From a virus, in IMG/VR virus record IMGVR_UViG_3300006176_000003, positions 1 through 39,698 of that record: a DNA stretch of 39,698 nucleotides; one strand, written 5' to 3'. Both the position numbers and the translations under genes were made by a program. Below, piece by piece: positions 1-7,866 of this stretch. Positions within the stretch are counted from its first letter, which is position 1. Each line of letters starts with the position of its first letter. The notes below the pieces were generated by a model. The model saw nothing but the letters and a program-made list of their open reading frames with translations, did not search any database and was not told where the DNA came from.

Positions 1-321
1 AACGAAGGTCACAACGTCAACCGCTGTCGCGGAGCCCGATGTCGCTGCGAAGCCGACAGCCTTATATCCGGTCGCCCATGTCACGGTGAACGAACCAGCG
101 CCCGACTGCCGAAGGATGAACGTCAATTCCTCGCCCGCGAACGGTCCAGCGTCAACGCTGTCGTAAACGGGCTTTGCGATGGTCGCGTTGACCGTCAGCG
201 TGTAGTCGATGACGTGACCGAGCGAAGGGTTCGGCGCGGCCGGGGTAGCTCCCGCCGCAGCGGTAACCTGAATCCCGAAGTTTGCCGGTCCTTTGTCGCT
301 ATGAGATGGGGTGCGTGCCAT
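1..321 (-). CDS. Head-decoration-like protein, 5' part (gene crosses the contig join)
   Basis: ATG at 321 reads leftwards for 107 codons to base 1 and continues in the same frame from base 39675 to a TAA at 39622-39624, giving a 124-residue protein. It directly follows the major capsid gene and precedes a strong terminator, the usual place of a head decoration or stabilising protein. The sequence is beta-rich and Ala/Gly/Thr-rich (start MARTPSHSDKG), without a motif I can name, so the function is inferred from position. The start has no SD; TAGAGT lies 6 bases before ATG, and the 17 bases at 319-335 are identical to those at the major tail protein start (37346-37362). Confidence 0.8.
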   Translation of the reverse strand, partial: MARTPSHSDKGPANFGIQVTAAAGATPAAPNPSLGHVIDYTLTVNATIAKPVYDSVDAGPFAGEELTFILRQSGAGSFTVTWATGYKAVGFAATSGSATAVDVVTFV

Positions 322-356
322 GTCTTTACTCTACCTTTTTCCGTTACTACGCGCGG

Positions 357-1688
357 TTACGCGTGGTTCTGCAAGCTGCGAAGTGCAGCCGCGTCGTCTG
401 TGTTTCCGTCGCCACGAACGTAGCCGATGAAACCCGTCTGTCCGTAGTCCGCGTACCGTTCCTCAAGCCGCAGCACGGCCATCGAAGCGGTGACATCGCG
501 CACGATGTACCCGGACTTGAAGTCCCCGAAGATAACGGGAGCAGCCGCGCCGCTCGACGCCGAATCGGGAAGGTCATTGTTGACAACGATGGGGTAGCCG
601 AGCAGCGTATCAACGCCGCCGCCAAGGTCAAGGTTTTTCGTGACCGCGCCGGTCGCGATGCTGCCGAACGTGCCAGCCGGAACGAAAACCGGACGGCCGT
701 TAGCGTCAAGCAAGCCCTGAACCTTGCCCACGCTCTTGTCGTTCATCATGAACACGCAACGCCCGGACTGACGGTACGCCGCGTCAACCGAGTGAATGAG
801 CGTAAGCAGCGTGCCCACGGTGGTCATCGACGCGCCGCCAGCGGACAGCGGGTCCGCAGCCGCAGCGTTCTGAATCCCAACGGTAACGCCGTTGAGCCCG
901 CCCGTGATGCCGGTGCCGAGCGTAAACGCGGTGTTCTGCCCACGGCCGATACGCTTTGCGAAGCGGTCGCCCACGACGGTCTCAAGGTCAAACGCGCTGT
1001 CCTGCAACAGAGCGCGACCGATGCGCACCGCGCCAGTCGTCCACATGAACGCCGACAAAGTGCGCTGAGTGAACGAAAGATCGCTCTCGCCGACTTGTGT
1101 GTTTTCGCCGATGATGGTCGCCGCGTTCGCGGTGTCATCGTTGACGGGCCACACAAGAGACTGTCCCGAAGTGGTCTCGATTGCGTTCGCCACAAGACGC
1201 ACGCCGCCGTAAAACTTGAGGACTTCGGTGATCTTGCTCAGGAAGCCGGGCGGCACCAAGTACCCGCCCGCCGAGTTGGACGCTTCGCCCATGTCTCGGT
1301 ATTCCTTGCTGTTCGCGATGTTGCGCCGCTCAAGCATGTCGAGATTGTCGCCGCGCAGCCCTGCGAATCCGCGCCGAAGGTAGCGCTTGAAAACGTCCTC
1401 ATAGCCGTCATCCGTCGCGCGGTCGCGCTCCGTGATGGGCTCGCCGGTCGGCACGCCGAGCGTCGGCGCGGGAGCGTCCATGACACGAGCGAACGCCGCA
1501 GCGCGAAGCTCAACGTCCATAGTGTCCCCTGCGGACTTCATCTCACCTTCCAGCGCGGCAAAACGCTGTGTTTCCTCCGCGCTAAGTGCGCGGTCCTCTG
1601 CGCGAGCGACTTCCAGAAGTCCGCGCATATCGTTCCACGCCCGTAGGCGCTTGTCCTTGAGCCGCTCGATGACGGCAGTATCAGTCAT
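357..1688 (-). CDS. Major capsid protein, HK97 family
   Basis: Forms the icosahedral shell. The 443-residue product has the HK97-type layout: a charged helical N-terminal region of about 115 residues (scaffold-like delta domain, removed by the prohead protease in this family), then the shell domain beginning near GEASNSAGGYLVPP and ending with LRLEERYADYG and VRGDG. It lies downstream of portal and protease genes as in HK97. The start has no SD; TAGCGT sits 7 bases upstream of ATG, and a TGAGATCGAA motif lies at 1722-1731, near where a -35 would be. The family call is firm from sequence and gene order; cleavage is inferred. Confidence 0.96.
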   Translation of the reverse strand: MTDTAVIERLKDKRLRAWNDMRGLLEVARAEDRALSAEETQRFAALEGEMKSAGDTMDVELRAAAFARVMDAPAPTLGVPTGEPITERDRATDDGYEDVFKRYLRRGFAGLRGDNLDMLERRNIANSKEYRDMGEASNSAGGYLVPPGFLSKITEVLKFYGGVRLVANAIETTSGQSLVWPVNDDTANAATIIGENTQVGESDLSFTQRTLSAFMWTTGAVRIGRALLQDSAFDLETVVGDRFAKRIGRGQNTAFTLGTGITGGLNGVTVGIQNAAAADPLSAGGASMTTVGTLLTLIHSVDAAYRQSGRCVFMMNDKSVGKVQGLLDANGRPVFVPAGTFGSIATGAVTKNLDLGGGVDTLLGYPIVVNNDLPDSASSGAAAPVIFGDFKSGYIVRDVTASMAVLRLEERYADYGQTGFIGYVRGDGNTDDAAALRSLQNHA

Positions 1689-1721
1689 GTTGCTAACGCT
1701 AGCACAAACCGTTAGTAGCCC

Positions 1722-1731
1722 TGAGATCGAA
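1722..1731 (+). promoter_or_regulatory. TGAGATCGAA motif upstream of the capsid gene
   Basis: One of the dispersed TGAGATCRAA motifs. It is in the short gap between the protease and capsid genes, about 20 bases upstream of the capsid gene's presumed -10 (TAGCGT, 1696-1701, minus strand), so a bound protein could block or help promoter use. The function is inferred. Confidence 0.4.
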
Positions 1732-1754
1732 TACCGTTGCAGCGCAACGGGTTA

Positions 1755-2582
1755 TTACAGTCGGAAGTCGCCCGCGATGCTGCGGCTGTAACCGTCGTAA
1801 CGATCCCAAAGCTCGCGCATTTCGTCGCGCGTTGCGATGTCCTCGGGCGCGTCGAGCGTACCGTCATCGCCGCTGATTTCGTCGCTGCGCTTTTTGACCG
1901 GCTTACCGCCGTCATCCTCTGCGCCGTTGTCGTTGTTATCGCTCTGCGCTTCGGTCTTTTGCGCCGCGCGCTTCGGTGCGTTACGCCGAGCAACCTTGAT
2001 CGCGTCGCTGCGCACACTCGCCGTCGTGTCGCCGTAAGCGGGCATGACACACGGGCTGACATCGTAAAGCCCCAAGTCGAAAAGCTGCCGAAGCTCGCCA
2101 CCATCCGGCAGCACGCTCCACCGCTCGCCGCCCGGATTGACCATAAACGAAAAGCTCATGCCGGTCACGTCGCCGCGCTCGACAAGGATTGCAAGGTCAC
2201 GGCCGACTGTCGTTGCGGGAAGGTCGTTGACAGCGCGCAGCCCCGACTTGTCGCTAGTAAGCGTCAGCGTGCCCGACTTCGTGCGGCCGAGCATGAGGCT
2301 TATATCGTGGTTGTAAAGGCACACGCAGTCAAGGTTATCGGAGCGCAGCGCATTGTCAAACGCCCCTTGCATGACTTCCTCATAGAAGCCCCACGGGTCA
2401 TCATCCGGGCCGTTGCCCGCGCCGATCCATGTACGCGAGCCGTACATCGCCGCGTAGCCCTCAAACGTCGATGGTGCGTCGCCGCTCTTTGCGCGCAACG
2501 TCACGCCGCTTACTAGTGTGCGGGTCTCGATGTTGCCGTTACCAGCCTCAGCCCGCGCGACACGCGCATCATCCATGCTCAT
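1755..2582 (-). CDS. Prohead protease, HK97 family (peptidase U35)
   Basis: Serine protease that matures the prohead by cutting the capsid N-terminal region. From ATG 2582 the protein has 275 residues. It shows the family pattern FEGYAAMYG, then YNHD carrying the catalytic His, then GMSFSF carrying the catalytic Ser, and LYDVSPCVMPAY. The C-terminal quarter is charged and low-complexity (KKRSDEISGDD). The reading frame is open far upstream into the portal gene, but that part is a shadow; ATG 2582 or ATG 2576 is the real start. It sits 10 bases after the portal stop, so it is probably co-transcribed. Confidence 0.93.
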   Translation of the reverse strand: MSMDDARVARAEAGNGNIETRTLVSGVTLRAKSGDAPSTFEGYAAMYGSRTWIGAGNGPDDDPWGFYEEVMQGAFDNALRSDNLDCVCLYNHDISLMLGRTKSGTLTLTSDKSGLRAVNDLPATTVGRDLAILVERGDVTGMSFSFMVNPGGERWSVLPDGGELRQLFDLGLYDVSPCVMPAYGDTTASVRSDAIKVARRNAPKRAAQKTEAQSDNNDNGAEDDGGKPVKKRSDEISGDDGTLDAPEDIATRDEMRELWDRYDGYSRSIAGDFRL

Positions 2583-2592
2583 ATCGTAACGC

Positions 2593-3855
2593 TTAGTTTT
2601 CCTGCGGTCCGTTTGGCTTAGCAGTCGGCAGCGGTGCGACCACGAAGTTGTATGAATCCAAGCCGTATCCGTCCGAGCCGGGGAAGTCTGCGGGCTCGAC
2701 GCGCGGCCGTCCCTCCATGCCGCGCACTTCGTTCGGATTGAGCCAATGCGCACCGATTGCCTGACTGTAAGACGAGTAACGCGCGACTTGATCGCCCTGA
2801 ATAAGCGGGGTGATGTCAAACTCCGCGTACTGTCCGGGCAAAAGCAAGCGCTTCGTAATGCGCTGCGCGTAACGCTCCATCCATCCCGACAGCGTGTAAC
2901 GCACGAACGAAAGCGATTGCTCCGCAATGCCCTTGCCCCACGAGCTTGTCTTGTCAATTTGCATCGCGAGATGTGGCGGCACGCCGTACAGTCGGCACAC
3001 TTCCTCAATCGCAAACTGCCGCGTTTCCAAAAACTGCGCTTCGTTCGGTGGTATGCCAATCGGTGTCCACTTCAAGCCCGCGTCCATTACGATAACTTCG
3101 TGTGACTTTTGCAGCCCGGCAACCTTGTCGCGCCAGCGCGCTTTCATGGTCTCGGCTTGCTCCGGGGTCATCTTTTGATCCGTGCTTACGATGCCCGACA
3201 TGAGCGAACCGCTGCCGAACAGACGCGCGCCGTACTGCTCTGCAGCGACGCCGAGCCCGATAGTTTGACGCGCATGCGCAATCGGGCTCAGCCCTCGGAT
3301 GCCATCGTAACCGATGCCGGGGAAGTGCACGACTTGCGCGTCAGTAAGCGTCAGCCCTTCGTTGATGGCAACGTGATACGTCTTAGCGCCGGGGATACCC
3401 TTGCTCGCGGACTGCGAACGGCTCACCCATGTTTGCCACGGCGGGAGCGTCCAGACTTGCGAGATGCGGTCGCCGCCGTTCGTAAGCACGGGCAGCCAAT
3501 ACGCGTTGCCCCACAAGAGATCATGGACAATCGACGTTTCCAAAAACTCATACCATGTCACTTCGGGGTTCGGGTCCGTAATCCACGGCGTATCAATGGC
3601 CTTGCGGTCGATCTTGTCGCCGCGCTTGCCCTCCCACACGTTGAGCGGGCACTCCGCGATGCTGCCAGCGATAAGCGAGATGCACCGCCACACGGCAGCC
3701 GCACGCATCGCCGTAAACTCGGAGATGTTGACGCCGCTGTCGGTACTGACTTGCCCGGCAATCAACGCCCATGCTTGCGGTGAGGCTAACGGGATCGCCG
3801 GGTTTTCAAGCGAATCGCGCCGCTCCATCGTTCGACCCATGCCAAGGAAAGCCAT
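2593..3855 (-). CDS. Portal protein, HK97 gp3-like
   Basis: Forms the dodecameric ring at the DNA-entry vertex. The 420 residues match the family's usual length and pattern: FTAMRAAAVWRCISLIAGSIAECP near the N-terminus, WGNAYWLPV, then FLETRQFAIEEVCRLYGVPP and a C-terminal stretch with LNPNEVRGMEGRP. It lies between the large terminase and the prohead protease, the canonical order. The start has no SD; GACACT lies 6 bases before ATG, in line with the leaderless pattern. The last codons overlap the only SD-like bases upstream of the protease gene. Confidence 0.95.
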   Translation of the reverse strand: MAFLGMGRTMERRDSLENPAIPLASPQAWALIAGQVSTDSGVNISEFTAMRAAAVWRCISLIAGSIAECPLNVWEGKRGDKIDRKAIDTPWITDPNPEVTWYEFLETSIVHDLLWGNAYWLPVLTNGGDRISQVWTLPPWQTWVSRSQSASKGIPGAKTYHVAINEGLTLTDAQVVHFPGIGYDGIRGLSPIAHARQTIGLGVAAEQYGARLFGSGSLMSGIVSTDQKMTPEQAETMKARWRDKVAGLQKSHEVIVMDAGLKWTPIGIPPNEAQFLETRQFAIEEVCRLYGVPPHLAMQIDKTSSWGKGIAEQSLSFVRYTLSGWMERYAQRITKRLLLPGQYAEFDITPLIQGDQVARYSSYSQAIGAHWLNPNEVRGMEGRPRVEPADFPGSDGYGLDSYNFVVAPLPTAKPNGPQEN

Positions 3856-3872
3856 ACGCTTAGTGTCTCACG

Positions 3873-5369
3873 TTAGTAGATGTCGCCAGTAAACATGTCA
3901 CTCTCGACGGGCTCAAGCGCACGGTCGAGCGCGACCACGGCGGCAATCGCAAGGTCGATATGCTTCGTTGAGCTTGACGTTTCCTTGACGATGCGCGGAC
4001 CTTTGTAATCGGTCTTGAGCTTAGCGTTTGCGATGTGCTTAGCAAGGTCCGGGTCGCCGTCGTGCTCAAGCATGCCGTCGCGCACATAGTCGGAGAAGAT
4101 CGTGCACGAGCGAACCATTCGCGCGGGGCTCGTGGTGAGGTATTCGACTATCGGTATGCCCAAATCGGCGAGCACTTGCATGCTCCGCTGCCAGCGGTAC
4201 GGGTCGCAAGCGACTTCGCGCACCGCGTATTGCTTGCAAAGCTCAACGATTGTGCGCTCCACTTCGGCAATATCGACGCGCCAGCCATCCCCTTGCTCCC
4301 CTTTTGGGCGCTCCCATAATGCCAACTTTGTCAAAAACGGTACTTCGCGGTCCGTCGTGCACGCTACTATCGCCGTGCTGTCGCCCGAAAACGAACCATC
4401 GAACGCGAGCACAACGGCTTCGGTGTCAGTAAGCGCGTGCTCCGCGTTAGCAAGCCGGTCCCACGAGCCGTAAGGCAACCATGCTTCAACGCTGCCCGTC
4501 CATTGATTGAGCCGGTAACGTCGAAACTCATTCTCGCCGCCGCGCGCTTCCGCTTCCGCGCACGCTGCACGAAAGTCCTCGATGTTTTGGAAGTCACCTA
4601 GTCCGGGGTTCGCTTCGTGCCATGCGCGCTCGTCTTTCCAGTCGCAGTTACGGTCAGCGGGCTCAAACCAGCGGAACATAAAGCCCTTGACGAGACCCTT
4701 GAGCCCCATTTCGTACAGTCGCCCGCACAAACTATCCATGTCGTAACCGGCAGTCGTGATGCCGAGCACACATGCGCGCTCGCGTGTCGCGCTACCGTTT
4801 GTCATAACCGCCCATAGCTTGCTGTTTTTCTGCACATGCACTTCATCGAACACGACAAACGATGGGTTATAGCCCTCGGCTGTCGCGTAATCCGCGCTCA
4901 ATGCTTTGTAAACTGAGCCGGAAGCGGGGTGCAGTATGGTCGCTTGAGCGTCGCGGATAACGCACACGGCTGACAACTCGGGCTCAAGCCGCACCATGCG
5001 CATCGCGGTATCGAAACAGATGCGTGCTTGATCGCGGTCACCCGCGACGCTATAGACTTCCGCGCCGGTCTCGCCGTCAGCTAGTAACGCGTACAACGCG
5101 AGACATGCGCCGAGCATGGTCTTGCCATTCTTACGCGCAAGCCCCCACAAGCCGCGCCGGTACACGCGACGGCCGGTCGCGTCGAGCCGGAATAGCTCTA
5201 GGATCAACTCTTTTTGCCACGGCCGCAGCCGAATAAGCTGCCCCGCGAACGGTCCGTTTACGTTACGGCAAAAGGCTTCAATGAACCGGATGACGCGGTG
5301 CCCGTCTGTCGCGAAATCGACCGGCGCAGCCGCGTATAAACGCGCCGTTTGCTTACTTGCGCTGGACAT
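3873..5369 (-). CDS. terL: Terminase large subunit (ATPase and nuclease)
   Basis: Packages DNA into proheads and cuts the concatemer. The 498 residues show an N-terminal ATPase with the deviant P-loop GLARKNGKT (about 76-84) and Walker B FVVFDEVH (about 171-178), then the RNase-H-like nuclease beginning at LAFDGSFSGDST (acidic residue about 324) and ending with the conserved KHIDLAIAAVVALDRA near residue 465. This is the Terminase_1 type found with HK97 heads. It overlaps the upstream zinc-protein gene by 17 bases and ends 18 bases before the portal start. Confidence 0.97.
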   Translation of the reverse strand: MSSASKQTARLYAAAPVDFATDGHRVIRFIEAFCRNVNGPFAGQLIRLRPWQKELILELFRLDATGRRVYRRGLWGLARKNGKTMLGACLALYALLADGETGAEVYSVAGDRDQARICFDTAMRMVRLEPELSAVCVIRDAQATILHPASGSVYKALSADYATAEGYNPSFVVFDEVHVQKNSKLWAVMTNGSATRERACVLGITTAGYDMDSLCGRLYEMGLKGLVKGFMFRWFEPADRNCDWKDERAWHEANPGLGDFQNIEDFRAACAEAEARGGENEFRRYRLNQWTGSVEAWLPYGSWDRLANAEHALTDTEAVVLAFDGSFSGDSTAIVACTTDREVPFLTKLALWERPKGEQGDGWRVDIAEVERTIVELCKQYAVREVACDPYRWQRSMQVLADLGIPIVEYLTTSPARMVRSCTIFSDYVRDGMLEHDGDPDLAKHIANAKLKTDYKGPRIVKETSSSTKHIDLAIAAVVALDRALEPVESDMFTGDIY

Positions 5370-5535
5370 TCCGAGCCCTCGCAGCGCGTCGCGCGACCGC
5401 TACAGAGCGCTCAACGGGCCGTTTACGCGTACCGCTGCACACGACGCACATGACTTTGTAAACCAAGCCGTCGCCGCGTAGCATCAACTCATACCCGCGA
5501 CCCTCACATTGCGGGCACTCGGTCGCGTCGCTCAT
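5353..5535 (-). CDS. Small zinc-binding protein, DnaJ-type CxxCxGxG
   Basis: A 60-residue basic protein with CPQCEGRGYE near the N-terminus and CVVCSG about 20 residues later: two CxxCxG knuckles that would bind one zinc ion, as in half of a DnaJ zinc domain. It has a highly basic Ala/Arg C-terminus. It sits between terminase genes, starting by an ATGA overlap with the gene upstream and running into the terL start, so it may be translated with terL. A DNA- or protein-binding role in packaging is a guess from position. Confidence 0.8.
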   Translation of the reverse strand: MSDATECPQCEGRGYELMLRGDGLVYKVMCVVCSGTRKRPVERSVAVARRAARARNVQRK

Positions 5536-5861
5536 GACAGCGCCGTCAGGAAACGCGCGAGCACGACGGCGCGCGTAACCTTGCCGCAGCTATTGCAGCG
5601 CACCGGATAGATGCCGGGCTCGTGTACTTCGTGGTCCGCAGTCACTTCGCGACCGCATCCGCTGCATTCATAACGGGGCGCGCGGGGCACGCATGGCAGC
5701 CGTAACGGGATTTTGTGCCCGTTATCGAGCGTCACGATGCCCGCAAAGCGCCAGTCCTCAGTCACAATGATCTCGGCTTCGCGAAGTGACGCCGCAAGCG
5801 CCGCAGCATACGGGGCAAAAACCGTTGCCCTGCAACGCATTTCGCCCATGCTGCGAGCCAC
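5532..5861 (-). CDS. Zinc-ribbon protein of unknown function
   Basis: A 109-residue product with a four-cysteine ribbon: CSGC and, about 20 residues later, CNSC, in the C-terminal half. The start is GTG 5861, or ATG 5849 four codons further on; no upstream start exists before an in-frame stop. It lies in the terminase cluster, ending by overlap with the next zinc protein. I do not recognise the N-terminal part (an Ala-rich helix followed by beta-like sequence). Confidence 0.75.
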   Translation of the reverse strand: MARSMGEMRCRATVFAPYAAALAASLREAEIIVTEDWRFAGIVTLDNGHKIPLRLPCVPRAPRYECSGCGREVTADHEVHEPGIYPVRCNSCGKVTRAVVLARFLTALS

Positions 5862-5900
5862 ACGGGGTCCGTAACGGGCGATTCTGTCGCGGGGTAGGGC

Positions 5901-6143
5901 TCACGGGAGCGTGACATCGGGGTAGCGCTCCGGGTTTTCGACCCATCGCACGTCGATTGCGCTGTCCACAACGATCATGACGGGCCAGTCGTTAGTCTCG
6001 GTCGCGTGCTTGATGCGCTCGCGGATGACTTCGCCGCGCTCTTGCAAGGTCTCGGCTTGCTGCGCAGTCAGTCGCATTTCCGTTGACAGTATGAGGATTT
6101 GCGAGCCCTTCGGTGCCTCAAGATTGATCTCGTGCGTGCGCAT
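5901..6143 (-). CDS. Hypothetical protein between terminase genes
   Basis: An 80-residue acidic protein starting directly at the terS stop (ATG 6143, TAA 6144-6146), so translation is probably coupled. It has a helical charged centre (LTAQQAETLQERGEVIRER) and an Asp-rich end; no cysteine and no membrane segment. I do not recognise a family. Its place, between small and large terminase subunits, suggests a virion or packaging accessory, but nothing in the sequence proves it. Confidence 0.72.
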   Translation of the reverse strand: MRTHEINLEAPKGSQILILSTEMRLTAQQAETLQERGEVIRERIKHATETNDWPVMIVVDSAIDVRWVENPERYPDVTLP

Positions 6144-6608
6144 TTACTCGCCGCTCGCACGGAACGCGTCGAGCCGGGAGCCCGGCCGATGCTCTGTCTT
6201 GATGCCGAGCGATTGACGGGCGCGCGGACCGACGCCGAGCGCCGCAGCGAGCGTGATTACCATGCCCTCAAGCTGCCGGATGACTGCGATTGCTTCGCGC
6301 TCGTCAAGCGTCGCCGCCGTGCCGTTACTAAACGCGTCATCCGCGCGCCGTTGCATAAGCTCCCACCGCTTCGTCAGCGCGTCAAGGTACTCAAACAGAC
6401 GCATGACAGCGGGCACGTCCTCGGCGCGCAACGCTTTCGCTGTCTCGCTGCGCTCATACGCGCGAAACGCTGCGCGTGTCTCGGTCAGCCAGCGGTTAGG
6501 AAGTCGCGGAAACGTCAGCGCCGTCGCGGTCATCTCCGCGTCGCCGAGCGAGCGACCGGCACGCGCTCGCGCGCTGTCATCGGCGAGATTACGCGGGCGA
6601 CCGGCCAT
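6144..6608 (-). CDS. terS: Terminase small subunit-like protein (P27-like)
   Basis: Recognises phage DNA and hands it to the large subunit. The 154-residue product has the typical opening of P27-type small terminases (MAGRPRN), a central helical part (YERSETAKALRAEDVPAVMRLF and following) and a C-terminal segment LGVGPRARQSLG resembling the P27 tail. It is first in the head operon. The start has no SD; CATACT lies 6 bases before ATG, and a perfect 7-base inverted repeat (6606-6612 with 6628-6634) covers start and box. The family call is moderate because small terminases diverge strongly. Confidence 0.8.
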   Translation of the reverse strand: MAGRPRNLADDSARARAGRSLGDAEMTATALTFPRLPNRWLTETRAAFRAYERSETAKALRAEDVPAVMRLFEYLDALTKRWELMQRRADDAFSNGTAATLDEREAIAVIRQLEGMVITLAAALGVGPRARQSLGIKTEHRPGSRLDAFRASGE

Positions 6609-6634
6609 GCACTAAGTATGCAATAACGTGCATG
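6606..6634. promoter_or_regulatory. Perfect inverted repeat over the terS start
   Basis: CATGCAC (6606-6612) and GTGCATG (6628-6634) form a perfect 7-base inverted repeat with a 15-base spacer. The spacer holds the minus-strand CATACT box, and the left arm overlaps the terS start codon. It may be an operator for the head operon or a terminase recognition site; the sequence alone cannot decide. Confidence 0.5.
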
Positions 6635-6827
6635 ATGTGCCCCGAAAGTGCGTCACATTTGTAACGCTAACCGTCACCCGTCTGAGATCAAAACGTCACA
6701 AAATAGGGCCAAAATGGGCATTTCCGCATTGATTTCAATGAGGGTACGGTGGTCCGCTGCCGCTATTTGCCGCTAGACTTTTGACGACTTCGTAACGATG
6801 TGACGGCGTAGCTGGGTGCATATCTGC
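6635..6827. other. Intergenic control region between the head operon and a plus-strand gene
   Basis: No convincing gene. The stretch carries a TGAGATCAAA motif at 6683-6692 and an AT-richer part around 6690-6750 with short A and T runs. It divides the minus-strand head operon from the plus-strand ORF at 6840, so it may hold promoters for both. I see no clear -35 hexamer and no terminator. Confidence 0.5.
6683..6692 (+). promoter_or_regulatory. TGAGATCAAA motif upstream of the head operon
   Basis: Exact copy of the motif also found at 11001 and 35960. It lies about 65 bases upstream of the presumed terS -10. Its repeated presence in gaps between genes suggests an operator or activator site; no binding protein is proven. 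Confidence 0.45.
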
Positions 6828-6833
6828 TACGTT
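6828..6833 (+). promoter_or_regulatory. -10-like TACGTT for a leaderless start
   Basis: TACGTT preceded by TGC (extended -10 form), ending 6 bases before ATG 6840. This matches the spacing seen at many other starts here and is the best evidence that the plus-strand ORF is expressed. There is no good -35. Confidence 0.4.
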
Positions 6834-6839
6834 GAGTGC

Positions 6840-7028
6840 ATGAATAATCACCCCGTCGAGCGCCGCTCGCGTCTGCGCCGCGGGCGCGCTGTAGAATCCA
6901 CACATAAGGGCACGCCGCGCAGCGTCGAGCGCACGAGCAAGGAAGCGCCACGCGTTGACCCATGTGTCGGCTGCAATGACTGCCCGTGCAAGAGCACGAG
7001 CCGCGCTGTCGAGCGCCGCTACACCTAG
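6840..7028 (+). CDS. Small basic Cys-rich protein with VER repeats
   Basis: A 62-residue ORF on the plus strand, isolated between two minus-strand operons. Short repeats (PVERRSR, AVESTHK, SVERTSK, AVERRYT) are interrupted by a cysteine cluster CVGCNDCPC. Third codon positions are mostly G or C in this frame. A TACGTT box 6 bases before ATG fits the leaderless pattern. It is convergent with the gene ending at 7046, with a hairpin between. No family recognised; a zinc-binding nucleic-acid or anti-host protein is possible. The opposite strand also has long open frames, so it is uncertain. Confidence 0.45.
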   Translation: MNNHPVERRSRLRRGRAVESTHKGTPRSVERTSKEAPRVDPCVGCNDCPCKSTSRAVERRYT

Positions 7029-7034
7029 CCCACA

Positions 7035-7059
7035 CCGCACGCACGCTAGTCTAGTGCGG
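7035..7059. terminator. Hairpin between convergent genes
   Basis: CCGCAC (7035-7040) pairs with GTGCGG (7054-7059) across a 13-base loop, right between the ends of the plus-strand gene (7028) and the minus-strand gene (7046). No T-run follows on either strand, so termination would be weak; the placement is the main argument. Confidence 0.4.
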
Positions 7060-7252
7060 GCTCGTCCTCGGTGCCGTTGAGTGTGTTGCTCAAGCCCCAC
7101 CATGCAAACCGATCATATGCATGATCGAGCCTATGTGTGCCAGCGTTGCGCTCATAGTGGTCGCCGTCATGTGAGCGCATCATGTGATGTCGTAACGGCT
7201 CGCTGTCATCCTCAATGCCGCCCGTGATGTGCACATGTCTGCGCAGTATCAT
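7046..7252 (-). CDS. His-rich small protein, unknown
   Basis: A 68-residue product from ATG 7252, which overlaps the stop of the upstream gene (ATGA). It is rich in His, Asp and Arg (RHHMMRSHDGDHYERN) and ends in an acidic tail. It is the last gene of the small-gene operon that runs from 10820 to 7046. No family recognised. The His/Asp pattern could bind metal, but no HNH or HD arrangement is clear. Confidence 0.65.
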   Translation of the reverse strand: MILRRHVHITGGIEDDSEPLRHHMMRSHDGDHYERNAGTHRLDHAYDRFAWWGLSNTLNGTEDEPALD

Positions 7253-7470
7253 CGCGGGTCGTATGACTTGATCCGTGTGCTGCAAAGCTCCATGAGCTTA
7301 CGTCTTGCCGCATTGAGCTTGTCTTGTGCGGCTTCGTATCGAGCCCACATCTCACTATTGCCTTGCCGGTGAAACGTGCCGGTCATCGCATCGTCAGCAT
7401 CGCAAAACTCTTTGTCTGCAATGGTAAAGTCGATGGCAGCGTTGAAAATCTCGTGTGCCTCTGCAAGCAT
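7249..7470 (-). CDS. Small helical protein, unknown
   Basis: A 73-residue product. ATG 7470 is chosen over longer in-frame options because GGGGAGA lies 7 bases upstream. It is acidic and helical (MLAEAHEIFNAAIDF, then YEAAQDKLNAARRKLMELC), resembling a short coiled coil. It starts just after the previous gene's stop and ends by ATGA overlap. No family recognised. Confidence 0.7.
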   Translation of the reverse strand: MLAEAHEIFNAAIDFTIADKEFCDADDAMTGTFHRQGNSEMWARYEAAQDKLNAARRKLMELCSTRIKSYDPR

Positions 7471-7471
7471 G

Positions 7472-7726
7472 TCATTCTCCCCGTAGTTGCTGACTGACAG
7501 TAACGGGCTGCGACAGCGTGCTACGCGTGCGACGAACGCTCGCCAAACGCGAAAGCCTACGCCGTCCGTCAGCCGACTTGCCGAGCGCGCGATATTCGGC
7601 TTTGCGTGCCTTGATCCAATCGCCGTCGTGCTTGATTTCATGCCCGGTCGCTTCGTAAGCGTGCTTGCTTGATAGCGGCACGCGATTCCGCTCGCGCCGA
7701 GCTTGCTTTGCGGTCGATCCGCTCAT
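7472..7726 (-). CDS. Small basic protein, unknown
   Basis: An 84-residue, strongly basic product (KQARRERNR, WIKARKAEYRALGKSADGRRRL). It overlaps the gene before it by ATGA and leads into the next gene with 1 base between. Its charge suggests nucleic-acid binding. No known family seen; the C-terminal part (RTRSTLSQPVTVSQQ) is low-complexity. Confidence 0.65.
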   Translation of the reverse strand: MSGSTAKQARRERNRVPLSSKHAYEATGHEIKHDGDWIKARKAEYRALGKSADGRRRLSRLASVRRTRSTLSQPVTVSQQLRGE

Positions 7727-7866
7727 GACTTGCGAGCCTTGCGAACGATCTTCGTGCGAACGGCTCGCGCAGCCGTCAGTAACGCGCGAATATCGTCATC
7801 CGTAGGGCCATCGACAAGCCGCAGCTTGCGCGCGAGCTTGCGCGCCGGAAAGTTGCGCGGCTTCAT
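7723..7866 (-). CDS. Very small basic protein, unknown
   Basis: A 47-residue product from ATG 7866, which overlaps the stop of the membrane-protein gene. It is basic, with FPARKLARKLRLVDGPTDDDIRALL in the middle and RTKIVRKARKS at the end. A longer in-frame reading is blocked by the better-supported neighbours. No family recognised. Confidence 0.6.
   Translation of the reverse strand: MKPRNFPARKLARKLRLVDGPTDDDIRALLTAARAVRTKIVRKARKS

Noticed and set aside
282-1646. 454-residue plus-strand ORF opposite the capsid gene
   Set aside because: Arg-rich shadow of the HK97 capsid gene, which is certain on the minus strand.
1755-3059. 434-residue reading of the protease frame
   Set aside because: The N-terminal 159 residues are Arg/Cys-rich shadow sequence over the portal gene; ATG 2582 starts the recognisable protease.
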